DNA of 64,000 bases from Angiostrongylus vasorum (GCA_018806985.1 JADANN010000032.1:3369501-3433500), one strand, 5' to 3'. Shown: positions 46,853 to 58,974, counted from the first letter of the stretch. Made by a program: numbers and translations. The notes: generated from the letters alone by a model not told the origin.

Positions 46853-47814
46853 AATTTCTCGTTTTGAAACAAAATGGACGCTAGCACCAAAAAAAAGTTA
46901 GACCTGTTCGCACGTCATGTGTTGCTGTTGGATAAGAAACAACGGAACTACCAAATACACGGATTATAATCGTAGCTATTTACCCTGTTACAATTTAAAC
47001 GTCTTTTTTCAGCTATTTTTGCTTTACCACAGAATTTTAACAATTTTAATAATATGGAAGGACGTGGTTATGAGGAGGTGATACCAGAAGGCGGTGGCTA
47101 CGATAAAGTCGGAACACCTCACGCTTACGTGAAAGTAATGGACCTTGAAAAAATGAAAGAAATGGACCTTTCTAAATCTGATCGGTCATCATCGCCACCC
47201 TAAAGAATCAAAGCCAGCACCACAACCGAAACCAGTGAAGAAGCCACAACCTGTTGAGAGGTGATCTCATTCATTTCGTTTTTAATCCGTTCACAAACAA
47301 AAAATTACATCTTATTGATTGTACATTGAGCGAATATTTATCTCTATGGCGAAAGAACAAAGCGCTTGTGTACGAAGTCGAAAAAAATACGATGCAATAG
47401 AGTATTTCCAGTACGTTTTGTGATGTGTTCTTCTACGGCGCTAACATCTTTTATACTAAAAATCTGTCCTACAACCATTTATTCTCTTCGTTGGAACATC
47501 TCAATATATCGCACTGGATTCTGTCAAATTCTCCAGATCTCAACAATGATTATCGAAATCTAGAACAAGTACCGTCAGAGTAGAAATCTGCCACTTAGAG
47601 CCTCATAGTGCTTACCGCTCACGCTAAACTTTTAGTGTCAATAGGGGGTTATAGGGGATGTGAACACAACGATAATGTCGTGTGGGGATGTTGAGAGTGG
47701 AGAACAAAAGGATCCAAAACGGGCAGTTTTCCAACAATACCGCAACGTTTGCGTTTGCTTGAACACCATTGTTTGAAATTTTAATATTCTGTCTTGGACA
47801 ATTTCCGAGGTAAG

Positions 47815-47950
47815 AAAAAAAGTACAGAAGCTCTCGGCGTTGACCAATCCCCTGAGATACGCCCGGCATTTGGCTTCGCAACGTATCGTTAGAGGTGACT
47901 GAATACATAATTGGCCTATTCAATGACTTGCGATAGCCTATCCTTTGAAC
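47815..47950 (-). repeat. SINE D tail
   Basis: CGGCGTTGACCAATCCC, then CTTCGCAACGTATCGTTAGA, matches the 3' end of the 23225-23485 copy. Confidence 0.5.
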
Positions 47951-47984
47951 AAAAAAAATCTAGTTAAAACAATGCAAAGCAGGG

Positions 47985-48485
47985 GCCTCGGTTGACGTGG
48001 TGGAGAGCACGCGAGTCTTCAGGGAAGGCTCCGTCGATACTCTTGAAAGCTCCCCAATATGCTCGCCTGCTCGTCTCTTCCTGATAAACTCTGGAGCTAA
48101 GTCGTTCATGTTGCTGATTTCCCGACCTAGGTAGACGTAACTGGAGCATTCGAAGATATTCGTTCCGTTGAGCGTGTATGGGACATTCGTAACCAATCCG
48201 TTCCTCGAGAACATCGTTTTTGTGGGATTTACTCGAAGACCAATTTTTCCACAGCTTTTATTAAAGTCGGCAAGCATTTGCTCGGTCTGGCTAATGTTTC
48301 GTGTTATAAGAACGACGTCATCAGCGTAGCGAAGACTCTCCGTACTCATCCTACCTAAAGCTGCCGTATCGGGATTAGTGTCAGAAAGTCTATCCTTGGA
48401 TCCACCTGGGTCTAAGGGAAACATTAGATCGCTTTTGGTCCATTATTAACGCCATATTTGCCATCTGGGAACGCGCCACGTTGTT
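47985..48485 (-). mobile_element. RTE family A with internal deletion fusing RT to the 5' region
   Basis: 47985-48328 is RT (LRYADDVVLITRNISQ, VNPTKTMFSRNG, YVYLGREISNMN, with FADD as YADD). At about 48329 it jumps directly to the 5' leader (CTCTCCGTACTC, TTGGATCCACCTGGGTCT, ATCGCTTTTGGTCC). Some 2 kb, comprising the endonuclease and most of the RT, is missing. Confidence 0.8.
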
Positions 48486-48624
48486 TTCCTTTTTAACTGT
48501 CAAGTGGTCCTTCGATAAGGGAGACGCCTGGCTTTGTTGTTTTATTCACGCAATACCAGGCTATGAAAAAAGGATTGGCAGTAAATAAAAGTTAGACATT
48601 ATTAAGTCATCGTTGCGATCGTTA

Positions 48625-48765
48625 GACAAACATGTCTAGCAAGAAATTGCAGACTCCGGAGGGATGGAGATCTTGCTAGGCCCAGAACGGAGCATGGAAC
48701 CAGACTACATGTGTATTCTATGATATCTCTAATAACTGCGCTACACGCACCCAGTTTTAACAAAA
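48625..48765 (-). repeat. SINE D-like copy
   Basis: GACAAACATGTCTAGCAAG linker-like sequence, CGGAGCATGGAACCAGAC and ACTGCGCTACACGC (the box A complement) indicate a decayed tRNA-like SINE. Confidence 0.45.
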
Positions 48766-48769
48766 TTGT

Positions 48770-49231
48770 GGAAAGGAAATCGTATCCATAGTGTTATGCT
48801 GGTTCCTCTTAAAGTGTAGTTCTCAAAGTGCGCGGGACGTTGTGTACTATGAAAACTCGTTCATTAGAAGAAAATCTCTAACTGGAAAAACAAAGACCGT
48901 TTGGTCTTCGTTTTCCTTATTTTTCTAGTGTAAAAATAAGTGTACAGTATAGCTATTCATAAAAAATATATTCCACCTCCCTTTTTGCTGAATGAGTACA
49001 TAAGTATCTAATGGCCTTAGAGGTATTGATTTTTTTACTATCGTCTTCATAAAAAGGATCGAAAACTGAAAGGAAATTATCTTTTTAAATATCCTCTCAT
49101 CAATTAGGTCTATTAGATATTCATTTTTTCCTTGACTTATTTGTAACTACAGAAAATTTCATTGTTAATCGAAGAATTCGAGAAAAGAAGTGGGTCATAT
49201 GATTGTGTTGCGCATTTCATAAAAGATTTAG
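48770..49231. other. Intronic or intergenic, nothing recognised
   Basis: AT-rich sequence ahead of the 49232 exon. No feature was recognised. Confidence 0.4.
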
Positions 49232-49639
49232 GCCAAAACCAAAGCCACATACAAAGTCTAGCGTATCACATTCCGGTTCTGGAGGATCATCAGGTGATCA
49301 CAAAGTACTTTATTTCTTTTTACTAACCTTTCTTGAAGCGTGAGGGAGCGGACCAACGACCATCTGCATATCGAGCAATTTTGAGCACCGTGCTACACGC
49401 TTCCCGCCGAAAAGCAATCTTTAAAGATTTAGATGTGAAGTGACCTCATTAAAAAGCGCCACCTCAGTCATCTTCTACTTAGAATTCCACTGATGTGTAG
49501 ATTATAAAGTGCTCACGCAAACATTTAGAATGATTACCGAAAACCGGTCAAAAAGGAACTCAACGACGATGTCGTTTCCAGTCATGTGCATTGCTAATTC
49601 GTTTTATAATGTTGGTGACCTGGGTGGAACCGAAAATCG

Positions 49640-49830
49640 AACCAGAGAGCGTTTTCACGCGTGCCGACTTATACATTTCACATGATTCATTTTCACATTT
49701 TCTGTGCGGGTTTCAGAACTTTTTGCAGTCGATTCGTTTCATCTTCCAGCATCCACGAAGGTCTTTGAACTCTTCACGTGTGGATTCGGCTGCTGCTTGA
49801 GGAGTGTTGCCTTCGTTATAAATCTGTCCA
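49640..49830 (-). repeat. SINE E body
   Basis: CAGTCGATTCGTTTCATC, CTTTGAACTCTTCACGTG and TTCGGCTGCTGCTTGAGG follow the SINE E order. Confidence 0.5.
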
Positions 49831-49999
49831 AATACTGGTCAAGTCGATTTTCCTTCGAGTCCTAGGATAGATGTGCTAGATCTTTCCTGCACGGCTTTGA
49901 GAAAGCGAGTTTAGCTCAGACAACTGTGCTTACAATTTTTTCGGCTTTGAATTTGAAAATTGATAACAAACGCCTTATAGTGATTTTCAGGCTCCTATC

Positions 50000-50400
50000 G
50001 TACTGAGCCTTACCGTGTTGGCGTTGTATGAGCTCGTCGTAGTCTCCATGTTGTCAACTACGGTACCTTACAGAAAATCATCGTCCGAAGATTTGAACAA
50101 ATCTCCACTTAGCGATGATTTTCGGGTTTAATTTCTTGGATGTTGAAAGCTTCGAAATAGAGAATACCTTCTGTTTGATACGTTGAATTCTATTTTGTTA
50201 TGGTGCTTCCCACTGAAAGTCTTGAAGCGAAAACAGGTGCTGACGAAGAAATGGTGATGGTGATGATAATGATAGACTCTAGATGATGTGATCTTCTCTG
50301 TGGAATCTCTTTAAGACCGTATAGAATGCTTCGACCTCGTCTTCGCCATAATGCTGAGGCGCACACAACGAAGTCTGTCAAAAGCAGCGTTGATCAACAC
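50000..50400 (-). mobile_element. RTE family A endonuclease-linker fragment, decayed
   Basis: AGAATGCTTCGACCTCGTCT, then GCCATAATGCTGAGGCGC and ACGAAGTCTGTCAAA, parallels 57075-57135. The left part parallels 56560-56900. Confidence 0.6.
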
Positions 50401-50544
50401 CTTGTCAAAAATAAAGAAGAAGAAAAAGACATGAGCATAAAACGATGGGGCATAAATTCTCCATTAAGCATAGTAACGATCAAATGAAGGCATAATTCTT
50501 CTAAACAACTCCCAATGGGTAACCATCTCTCTAGCAGCTGAGTG

Positions 50545-50690
50545 CTGGTATCCTACCGGACTATTCTGGAACCAATTTCCTTGGTGAAACGCGGAGTCGT
50601 TTTTATTGTGTGCGTGTTTGAACCAATGATTACGTCTGTGTATTACATCGCACCTCTAACTATTGCGCTATACGCACTCTGTGACCACTA
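50545..50690 (-). repeat. SINE D-like copy
   Basis: ATTCTGGAACCAATTTCC linker, GTTTGAACCAATGATTACG box B region and ATTGCGCTATACGCAC box A region. Confidence 0.5.
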
Positions 50691-50713
50691 TACTTGATCT
50701 TATTGTTGCTTTA

Positions 50714-51168
50714 ATGATGTCTACAACTGTTAAGGACACGGATCACGAAGTGGTGCGCATCATCGGCAAAAGCCTGAAAGCACAAATCGTTCAAAAATTG
50801 TAAGTAGGAACCTTTTCGCCATTCTCATGCCCTTTCTCGCATCTAAATAGAATTGATCTAGATAATGACCTAGTCATTCGAATGGCAGTAATTTCCGCTT
50901 TATGTTTTGTAATGTTGTTGAAAGACAGGATTCCTGAAGACTTTGAAGATTTTGCAGTCTAAGGCTTTTTACGAAGAATAACTTAACGGGATTCCATTGT
51001 GTCAGTGTTGACGGTAAAATATTTCAGAATATACTCGTGACTATTCTGGCAGTAATATTTACTCAATTTGTTTTTACCGTAATAGCAGCGATAATCGTTA
51101 TTCTCCATCACAGTGGGATTGTCGACTGGTATGTCGACGAAGAATATGATCTTATCACCGATCACTGA
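50714..51168 (+). CDS. Small single-pass membrane protein, 3 exons, 84 aa
   Basis: Three short exons join in perfect phase: 50714-50799 (donor GTAAGT), 50929-50956 (acceptor GACAG, weak donor GTCTAA) and 51028-51168 (acceptor ATATTTCAG, stop TGA). The product starts MMSTTVKDTDHEVV, continues through IPEDFEDFA, crosses the membrane with ILAVIFTQFVFTVIAAIIVI and ends in an acidic tail, VDEEYDLITDH. I do not recognise the family. The agreement of phase, splice signals, hydrophobic span and charged end argues for a real gene or the 3' end of one. Upstream exons are possible. An overlapping antisense ORF at 50983-51165 is a shadow of exon 3. A degenerate LINE A piece and a SINE D copy lie just upstream. 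Confidence 0.55.
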
Positions 51169-51944
51169 CCATCACTTTGTTGCTGAATTCGCCAACACCT
51201 AACGTTTACCTGTTCAGGATTCCAGCTTTGACAACCGTAACCGGTATAGGTTATCCAGTCACTAATCTTCCTAACATCTAGTTATCCGTCTTCAGTGGTG
51301 ATTGCGATTCATTGCTTACTCCTACTTCAAGACTTTGCCAAAAATAAGATCTTTTCGGAAAGAAAAAATTCAAGAAAGAGACTTCACACGATCATCTTTT
51401 TTTATGAACAACGATGGTGATAAATGCTATGATTTTTGCTGGAAGTATGTTTTGTAGATTGATGTTAAAGGCTTTTTTATGAAGTCATATGTCAGGATCC
51501 TTCCTGACAGATAATCCTGGCTCCATGATATTTTCCATAATATATTTCAACAGATATCATTTTCGAGACTAGAAACAATGGTAGGAAAGAGCATATACAC
51601 ATGTCGCAGTGAGTGGAGATACAGTAGAACGAACAAGGAATAAGATAGGGTGGGAACAGTAAACATAAACGTTTCCGAAGACTTCTGCATCACAGAATTT
51701 GAATGAGAAACAGAAAAAAAGCTGAGAACAGGAACAGTTCGCGTTTGAGTTCTTTTTATTGGAAAAATGGACGAGAGGCGTCAAAATGAATGGGTGTGGG
51801 AAACCTAATGTATCACTAGTTCTATCACCACCACAGCCATATTTCACCATTGTTCGGTCCATCAAAGAGTAGTATGTTATGTTTTAAAGATGCACATAAT
51901 CGAGCGAATCTATAAAGGTTCATTATGCCCATTACAGAGACAGT
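51169..51944. other. Unassigned; tRNA-like trace
   Basis: A minus-strand TGTGGTGGTGATAGAACTAG near 51815-51840 resembles a SINE head. The ORF at 51569-51865 has no support as a gene. Confidence 0.3.
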
Positions 51945-52230
51945 TCTTTTTCACAATGTTAACTTTTTATTTCATTGCCTATTATTACTTTTCACGTATG
52001 GTGGGAAACACAACGACCAAGAGATGTTTGCAAAACTTGGACTCCCAAGGCAGATCGAACCGCGACTACCCTTTCTGGGAGCTCATGTGTAACGCACGAC
52101 ACCACTGAATTCCTTGCTTTGCCTTTCTTTCAGCCAGGTTTTTACATTTAACGTTGCCGTCCTTTCAGTTACACATGAATTTCACATTTGAAGGAAAATA
52201 GATTTAAATCCAGAGTTTTGAATACGGTAA
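51945..52230 (-). repeat. S1 repeat variant
   Basis: AATGTTAACTTTTTATTTCA tail end at the left, AAGAGATGTTTGCAAAAC, and GGCAGATCGAACCGCGAC (box B complement), with a degraded right half. Confidence 0.6.
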
Positions 52231-53029
52231 ACACCATAAATCAGCATTAATTTGGTAGATCTCCCATTCTTAAAAGGCCGGGATATCCACCGGAGCCCAT
52301 TGGGTGCCTGAAGTGCAACGTTAGTGGAATATTCGTGAACTATTTGCTCGACACTGATCGGACACTAGTAGTAGTGGGCATTCTCTATTCAACGATCATA
52401 CGTAGGAATGATGACAGTACGTTGTGCCCGCTCTACTCATTTGATAACTAGTATTGTCACATGTACTTTGTTATTAGACGGTCTGCAAACGTTGTTCGGT
52501 GAAACAGGCCGACGAGAAACAGGCTATGGTGGTGCTACAATCTGAATTCGTGCTAGTGTTGGAGAGCTCGGGAGCATTTCGTATTCCCCTGAAGGAATTT
52601 TTATAATGTTCTTCATGTGAGAAACTTCCTAGATGTCGAAAATGTTGTCATATGAAGGGCAACACATACAAGCGGTTGCTGGTCGTATTCGTTGAGATGT
52701 ATGACCTAGTTTAAAGTTTTTATTTACATTTCAACAAGTCCCACTTTCGCAACAAAAAATGATAAGGTTAGTAACAATTAGAACTAAAACCTATTCTCTA
52801 AATAACGTAAAGTTGAGAAGGATTTAGTTCAACCTATATGAATCTCTGGTTTTTCGAAGAAGTCAATCTCTGCAGGAGGTGAAATTTGTAGGTGCCACCC
52901 ACAAAGCCGGATTACTCAATACAAAGCCGAACCTTGCACTTGCTATTTTCCAGGACTACATTTTCTCAACTACAGGAGGAGAAATAGGGATCGAGTAGGA
53001 CAGTCGCGGTGATGCCGATGATCAAGAGC
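52231..53029. other. Unassigned sequence
   Basis: No convincing exon, RNA gene or repeat family. Confidence 0.4.
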
Positions 53030-53310
53030 ACTGTGCTGGTTCTATCTGGCTTCTGACTCATCACGCTGTCATCACGCCTGAATCGAGAAATTGGTACCGG
53101 AGTTATCTGGGAAAAATTTACTCTCTGCAATCCAGGTGGAAGCGCCTTAGCGCGGCTATCTCAGGACCCCAAAGAGAATCAACGACATTTATGATGAAAG
53201 GAAAAATCTTCAAGCAGCAGCAGCAGTTGAAATCACGTGTAAAAAGTTGGAAGACCGTGAATAATGGATGTGAGAAGTGCCGGAACCTGTACAGTATTTG
53301 TGAAGGATGG
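53030..53310 (+). repeat. SINE E copy
   Basis: Linker GGTACCGGAGTTATCTGGG, CAAGCAGCAGCAGCAGTTG, AAGTTGGAAGACCGTG and GGATGTGAGAAGTGCCGG. The hydrophobic 113-codon ORF on the other strand is its shadow. Confidence 0.6.
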
Positions 53311-54084
53311 CTCGTATAAAAAAATGAGAAAAAATGAAAAGGTAGACGAATATATAAGAGTAGTGGACGATAGAATGACGAGAAAATTAGTAAAACGAAC
53401 CTCAGAAAAGTAAAACTGACGCCACTGGAGAGACAAACTGGTATGTTCACTGCTCTCACAAATTATTGCAATTCGGCCTTTTCACTGAAAAATCAGCGTC
53501 AAACGAATATCTGATGAATGTTACTCACAGCATACCATAGTTATCGATTCGTACAAGAAAAAGAAATGGAATCAAACTTTTGCCACATTACACATGAACA
53601 CGAGAATAAGAACCTTTCAAATATCTACACGGATTACCACCTCATCTGCACCACCTGTGACACCGTCGTTCATCACTGAGTTACTCGAACGCATACCAGT
53701 ATACTCCACACCGCTTCTATCGCATAGCAGAGACGTTCGGTGAGAATAGATTATTACCCGTGGTTGAAGAGTATCACAATGTGTATCCTGCCCTTTTTTT
53801 TCTACTGTTTTCGCCTATAACATAACTACGAGCAATTCGCCGAGCTCTCCGGTAGCATGTTTACTACTATCCATGCCGCAGGATGGAAACATCGAACTCA
53901 TTCTCAGTTTGTGAGATCCTGCTGGTGGATGGCTCACCCTTGCATTACAGTCCAACTATCAGCAACAACACCTAGTTACGTTGAGATGGCAAACCTTCGA
54001 GGAGGTGGTGTTGCTGAATATTCGACAAATTTTTCACAGCAAAGAAAGAACCAAACTACAATAATGCGTCAACATAGCTAAGTT
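53311..54084. other. Unassigned sequence
   Basis: A possible minus-strand exon near 53830-53905 (MSSMFPSCGMDSSKHA) is too weak to call. Nothing else was seen. Confidence 0.3.
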
Positions 54085-54330
54085 ACTAATAAAGTGCGCG
54101 GCTGGAGCAAAGGTAGTCATGTCGTTCGATGCACGCAATGTCCTGGTTCGAACCCGCTCCATCCAAATAAGCGTATTGGTGGCAAACTTTTCTGGGAGCA
54201 ACTCGATCTCTCCATTCCAGAAAAAGCTGGCGGCTGCTTGTCAGGAAGATTTGGAGGCTCTCTAGCAGAGCCATGTCAGGAATCCACGGAGAGTCAACTC
54301 AACCGGCATCCATTGATATTTAATTTTTAA
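54085..54330 (+). repeat. SINE with tRNA-like head (D-like)
   Basis: GTGCGCGGCTGGAGCAAAGG head, CCTGGTTCGAACCCGC (intact box B), CTTTTCTGGGAGCAACTC linker and an A-rich end at 54330. Confidence 0.65.
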
Positions 54331-54574
54331 AAAAAAAGTACAAAAATTCTCAGATAGCATCCGAATCCGTCCACAAATAGGAAGAAGTTCTTGGGTCACG
54401 GGCAGAAAAGAATCGAATCCAAGAAATGCCGTATATGTTATCGGATCGTATAGAGAGAATAAAACCTCTTAAAAAATTCATTTGCCGGCATTGATTGAGT
54501 TCGGAACACTCCCAAAGAGGATGGTTTGCTGACAATCTGTTGTTGATCTTTGGATAACCGGATCATTCATTGTA

Positions 54575-57500
54575 TTGAAGGATCACCTATATCACCTGTA
54601 GTCCGGTTGATGGTCGAGTCACTCGAGCGGGTGACAGTACTTCTTCCGTTTTTCCCTGTCGCGTACAAGAGTAGCCCAGTGGGTTCTGTTCGCTCTAGGA
54701 ATTCGTTGATCATGTCTTTCTTCTAAGCTTTTCGTGGAGAACTCTGACTATCGGGTCGGTGGTCTTCCTGCAGTGCATTTGACATCCCGAGGAATCTAGT
54801 CACTAACGGTTCTTGTCCATCGGTTGTTGTTCATACGCATTACGTGTCTGGCCCACCTTATTTTCGACTGTCTGGCGTATAGAACGGCATCTTTGATTTT
54901 TGATCGTTGACGCAGGTCGGAGCTTCGGATCCTTTCCCTTGCTTGCGTGACACGGGGTAGTCCTAGCATCGTCCTTTCGACTGCGCTTTCAATAACGCTG
55001 AGTGGTTTTTCATCCCGTTTACGCAGCGACCAGATTTCTGACGCATACGTTAGGGCAGGAAGTACCGTTAACTCGAAAAGGTGGAAACGGAGTCGGGTGT
55101 TCTTTGTTCTCCACACTTCCTCGATGCTCTTGAAAGCTCCCCAAGCCGCTCGTTTCCTTCTGCTTAACTCTGGAACCATGTCGTTCATCATATTGATTTC
55201 CCTGAACTAGATAGACATAACTGAAGAATTCGGAGATATTCATTCCGTTGAGCGTGAATGGGGCATACAAAACCAATCCGTTCTTTATGAACATCGTTTT
55301 TGTGAAATATACTCGAAGACCAATCTTTCCATAGGTTTTAACAAAGTCGGCCAGCATTCGTTCCGCTTGGCTAATGTTTGGTGTTATAAAGACGATGTCA
55401 TCAGCAAAGCGAAGATGGTGTAATTGCCGGCCATCGATTTTCACTCCCATATTATCCCATTCCAATGTTCGCATGACGTTCTCGATGGTGGCGGTAAATA
55501 ATTTCGGCGAGATGAGAGATGGTATCGCCTTACTTGACCCCTCTTTTGACGTCGATGTTAATATCGTTGTAGAATAGTGACATCTTGGTTGTGAAATTTT
55601 TCGTATAGCTCACGAAGAATCTTTATGTGCTGAGTAGGGACTCCCTGATTAACAAGAGCTTCCACGACTGCTTCTATCTCAATTGAGTCAAAGGCCTTCT
55701 CTAAATCGATGAAAGTGAGGAAGAGCAGGTCTTTTATACTCTCGCGATACTTCAGTTAGTCTCGTTATCGTGTGGATGCGGTCTATCGTATTAAATCCTT
55801 TTCGAGACCCTGCTTGCTCACATGGGCTGCCCTCTTCGTCCAGTGTTCTGTCAATCCTGTTTAGGATGAGTCGAGTGAAAAGTTTGTAGACGACAGACAG
55901 CAAGGAGATTGGACGATAGTTGCCGATATCGTATAGGTCACCCTTTTTGAACAATAACACGGTCCTGCTGGTCTTCCACTGAGTAGAGACCTCGCTTTCA
56001 GACAGGTGACGTGTGAAGAGTCGAGCCAGTGTGTTTATGAGGACAGGCGGAAGGTTCTTCAGGTGTTCAGATCTTATCTTGTCCCGACCTGGAGCTGTTC
56101 GATTTTTCACCGACGAAATGGCATATCGGATTTTGAAAGAGAGAACCGGTGGTACAACATATCCATCCTCCTTTATTTCATATGACGGAAGGTAGACGTA
56201 GCTATCGAAGAGATCCAACTTGTATTCGTGAATGATTTTCTCTATTGCCTTTCTGGATGCTATAACTGTTCCGTCTGGCGTCGGGGTGCAGTCATCTTGG
56301 TCTTGTAATTGGCGAAGCCTTGTTTGGCTTCGCGAATGCTTTTTACAGCCTCTGTAGCTTTAATCATTACTGCTGTTCTTCTCTCTTTAAGATCTTCTTT
56401 TATCGCCTGTCTGCATTGTGTTGCAAGTTCGGACGTTAGTTCGCGGTTGCCTGCAGCTCGTGAGATTCCACGCTGACGTGCCAGCTCGAGAGTTTCTGGA
56501 GACAGACGCCTTTTGGTGACTTTCGAACTCTCTGCTTTCATAGCGCTAACGTGAAGAAGTTGATTGAGCCGATCGTATTCCTCGTCGATGTTATTGACAA
56601 CGGTATCTTTCCAGCAGCCGACTAATGAATTGAGTCCCAGTTTATAGTGATTCTGGGACTTCGGTTTTGAATTTGGGGCGGCTTTTTCCTCTTTTCCGCG
56701 AGAAATAGAATCTTGCACGAAGGAGATGATGGTCTGACCCCGTATTGAATTTTTGGGACAACAGCGACATCGGTTAGGCAAAAGCTTCTATTTACTATGA
56801 TGTGGTCTATTTCGTTATGGTACTCTCCACTGTGAGACTCCCACGTCCAGCGTTGAGGGTCGAGGGGTGTGGAATTGCGAGTTACCATGAATGGTCGTGG
56901 TTGTCATGATAAACTCCAAGAGCCGCTCATCATGTTCGTTCCATTCCAATCCGTGGAACCCAATATGACGTTCTTCACACGTTCTTCTTGGCCCAATCTT
57001 GGCGTTAAAATCTCCAATGATGACCTTGAAGAATGCATGGTCTTCTCCGTAGAACTTCTCCATGTCTATATAGAACGCTTCGACTTCTTCTTTACCATAG
57101 TTTGATGTCGGCGCGTAAACGACGAAGTTTGTCAAAGCCGGTATTGATCCACATCTTTTTAATCGTAAACGTCCAATTCGGGTTGTAAGCTGTTCGAATG
57201 AGTCGATGTTCACGGAAATACTTGTGTTTGAGAACGCCGACGCCGCCGACTCTTCTACTGTCGCATGTTTCGAGGAGCAGTTCTTCTTCGGTGCCATAGA
57301 TGGCGTTGAATGGGTGGCGTCGTCTCGTCTAGGCCAGGCCAATGACCTCGTACTTTGTCCTTCTTGCTTGCATGAGCAAGTCTTCTATCGAGGACTCGGA
57401 TGCAAGTGTACGTGCATTGTAGGTACAGATCGTCATCATAGTTCTTTGAAATCCAGGCAGCTTCCACTGGCCCTGAGATTTTAGCAGCCTCTCCGTACTC

Positions 57501-57995
57501 GTCCTACGCAACGCTTCTGAATCGGAGGCTCTTTCGTGGTCAGGGGAATGAGGTCCGTTTCTTTTAGGGTTCTTAGCTTTTTCACACCCACGTATAGCTT
57601 GCTGTGCTCTGAAAACGTGGGGGCTGGGTATACTCACGGGGAGCTTGCCGGGCTTTCTCAGAGTAGACACGGAGCATATTTGTCGGAGGTGACTCTTAAC
57701 CGCCTTCCGTATACCTCGCTGTCAGTATGCTTTTGGCCGAATCGGCTGGTAGAATACAATCCGAATAAGCGAGAACGCACCCACACACACATGCATGAAT
57801 ACATCTAGCAAATACAGAAAGTATGTGCCAAATCGGCGCAGCAGAAACGGGGAGTCCATCCCTTGGATCCACCTGCGTCTCAGCGAAACAAAGGTCGCTT
57901 TTGGTCCCCCGATTAACTCCCTGTCCGCCACCTGGTGACGCGCCACGTAGCCTCGCGACTAACCGGCTCGAGATCACTCATGTGAGAGACCTCCG
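54575..57995 (-). mobile_element. RTE family A, near-full-length defective copy
   Basis: The best-preserved family A copy. Minus-strand order: 5' leader with TTGGATCCACCTGCGTCTC (57860); endonuclease [17 protein letters not shown] (about 57437), [11 protein letters not shown] and WTWESHSGEYHNEIDHI; linker ELARQRGISRAAG; RT blocks NRTAPGRDKIRSEHL, TVLLFKKGDLYDIGNYRP and LHHLRFADDIVFI with an intact FADD (about 55400); then the C-terminal block AAWGAFKSIEEV...RMNNNRWTRTVSD and the ATATCACCTGTAG end at 54584. At least five frameshifts break the single ORF. The leader 57670-57467 is open upstream of the endonuclease. Confidence 0.93.
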
Positions 57996-58304
57996 TGGAT
58001 TGAGGGATGGAGAGGACTAAACTATGACCTCAAGGTCGTAAATGATCCTCGGAGATAGTGACTTATTTCTAGATTTGGTCCAAAATCGAATTTACAGCAA
58101 AATGAAAACGAAGTTCATATTTCTGGATTTTTAACGCTTGCTCAGCAGCCGTAAACACCAGTAGCACCCGTCACCATAAGACCAAACATGCAACGCGATA
58201 AATCACATCGCTCACCAACCACTTTGTTGACCCCTAGCGCTTCCTAGACATATTTGCAATTTTTCTTGTCTCAATCAACATATTTACTACTAAATAGCAT
58301 GTAT

Positions 58305-58690
58305 CCCTCAACAGTTTACCGCCACATCGTGGCTGCGAGATGTTCCTGGGTGTCGGGCTGCAATGTGCAGCGGTGGGATTCATGCCCCGCAGGGTCTCTT
58401 AGGCTGAAAAGGAGTCCGGCGTTTCCATCAAGAAGCCCAACTAAGAGTGAACCAATATCAGGATCCACCACCGTCCTGGTATCAAACTAGTCGCATGGTG
58501 GCAAATCTCACTCTGATCCACAAGGGCCCGTGGTGGTGACGACCTGGGGCAGACTTTGGCCTGGCTGACCTCGGGACATCAGGGAACCACAGTGGGTAGA
58601 CTAGCAAAATTCCGAGAAAAAGGAAATTATGCTGGGACTCACACATATAGCGAAAACGGGGCACCCAAGTATCCAGGTAGTTGAGTAGCT
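58305..58690 (+). repeat. RepC SINE, full copy
   Basis: Head TCAACAGTTTACCGCCAC, GTGGGATTCATGCCCCGC (box-B-like), ATCCACCACCGTCCTGG, AATTATGCTGGGACTCAC and the end AAGTATCCAGGTAGTT. Confidence 0.82.
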
Positions 58691-58917
58691 ATCGGATACA
58701 AAGTTCATTCGATGCCTTATTGCTTTTGTACCGTGTATTTTTCGAAGTGTCGTATTTTAGGGTGCATTGCAGCAAATGCACTGGTGCGACAGGGGGGACT
58801 TTTGCAAATTGTTAGATCTAGGGAATGACTTTTGTAGTTGCATAGAATCTGTTTCGTTCTTATTTCGATCAGCTATCGAATGGGTATATGTAGTGCCGTA
58901 AAAAAATCCTCGGGCCC

Positions 58918-58974
58918 AGTAAACCCAATATGGACACTATAGCGTCCATATGGAGCGTTATGGGTTAATGGCTC
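58918..58974. repeat. Near-perfect palindrome upstream of gcn-1
   Basis: The core ATATGGACACTATAGCGTCC, then ATAT, is almost its own reverse complement. Outer arms AACCCA and TGGGTT extend it. It lies about 165 bases before the gcn-1 ATG. Confidence 0.75.

Larger units (their letters stand above)
47013..49293 (+). pseudogene. Two exons of a Tyr/Pro-rich tail protein, one-base disruption
   Basis: Exon A (47013-47260) follows a strong acceptor, GTCTTTTTTCAG. It reads ...NNMEGRGYEEVIPEG, GGYDKVGTPHAYVKVMD and LSKSDRSSSPP, then stops. Removing one C from the CCC at 47198-47200 opens the frame into KESKPAPQPKPVKKPQ up to a donor at 47261. Exon B (49232-49293) joins in phase and continues the same composition: PKPKPHTKSS, then VSHSGSGGSSG. 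Tandem YEEV/YDKV motifs followed by a basic proline-rich stretch look like a signalling tail, but I recognise no family. The break could be an assembly error, so pseudogene status is provisional. The 2 kb intron holds SINE D pieces and a deleted LINE A copy. Neighbouring exons were not found. Confidence 0.45.

Noticed and set aside
53118..53459. 113-codon hydrophobic ORF as a gene
   Set aside because: It lies antisense across a SINE E copy and reads through its CAG-rich body.
54090..54165. Functional tRNA gene
   Set aside because: An intact GGTTCGAACCC box but no paired acceptor stem, and it is followed by SINE linker sequence.
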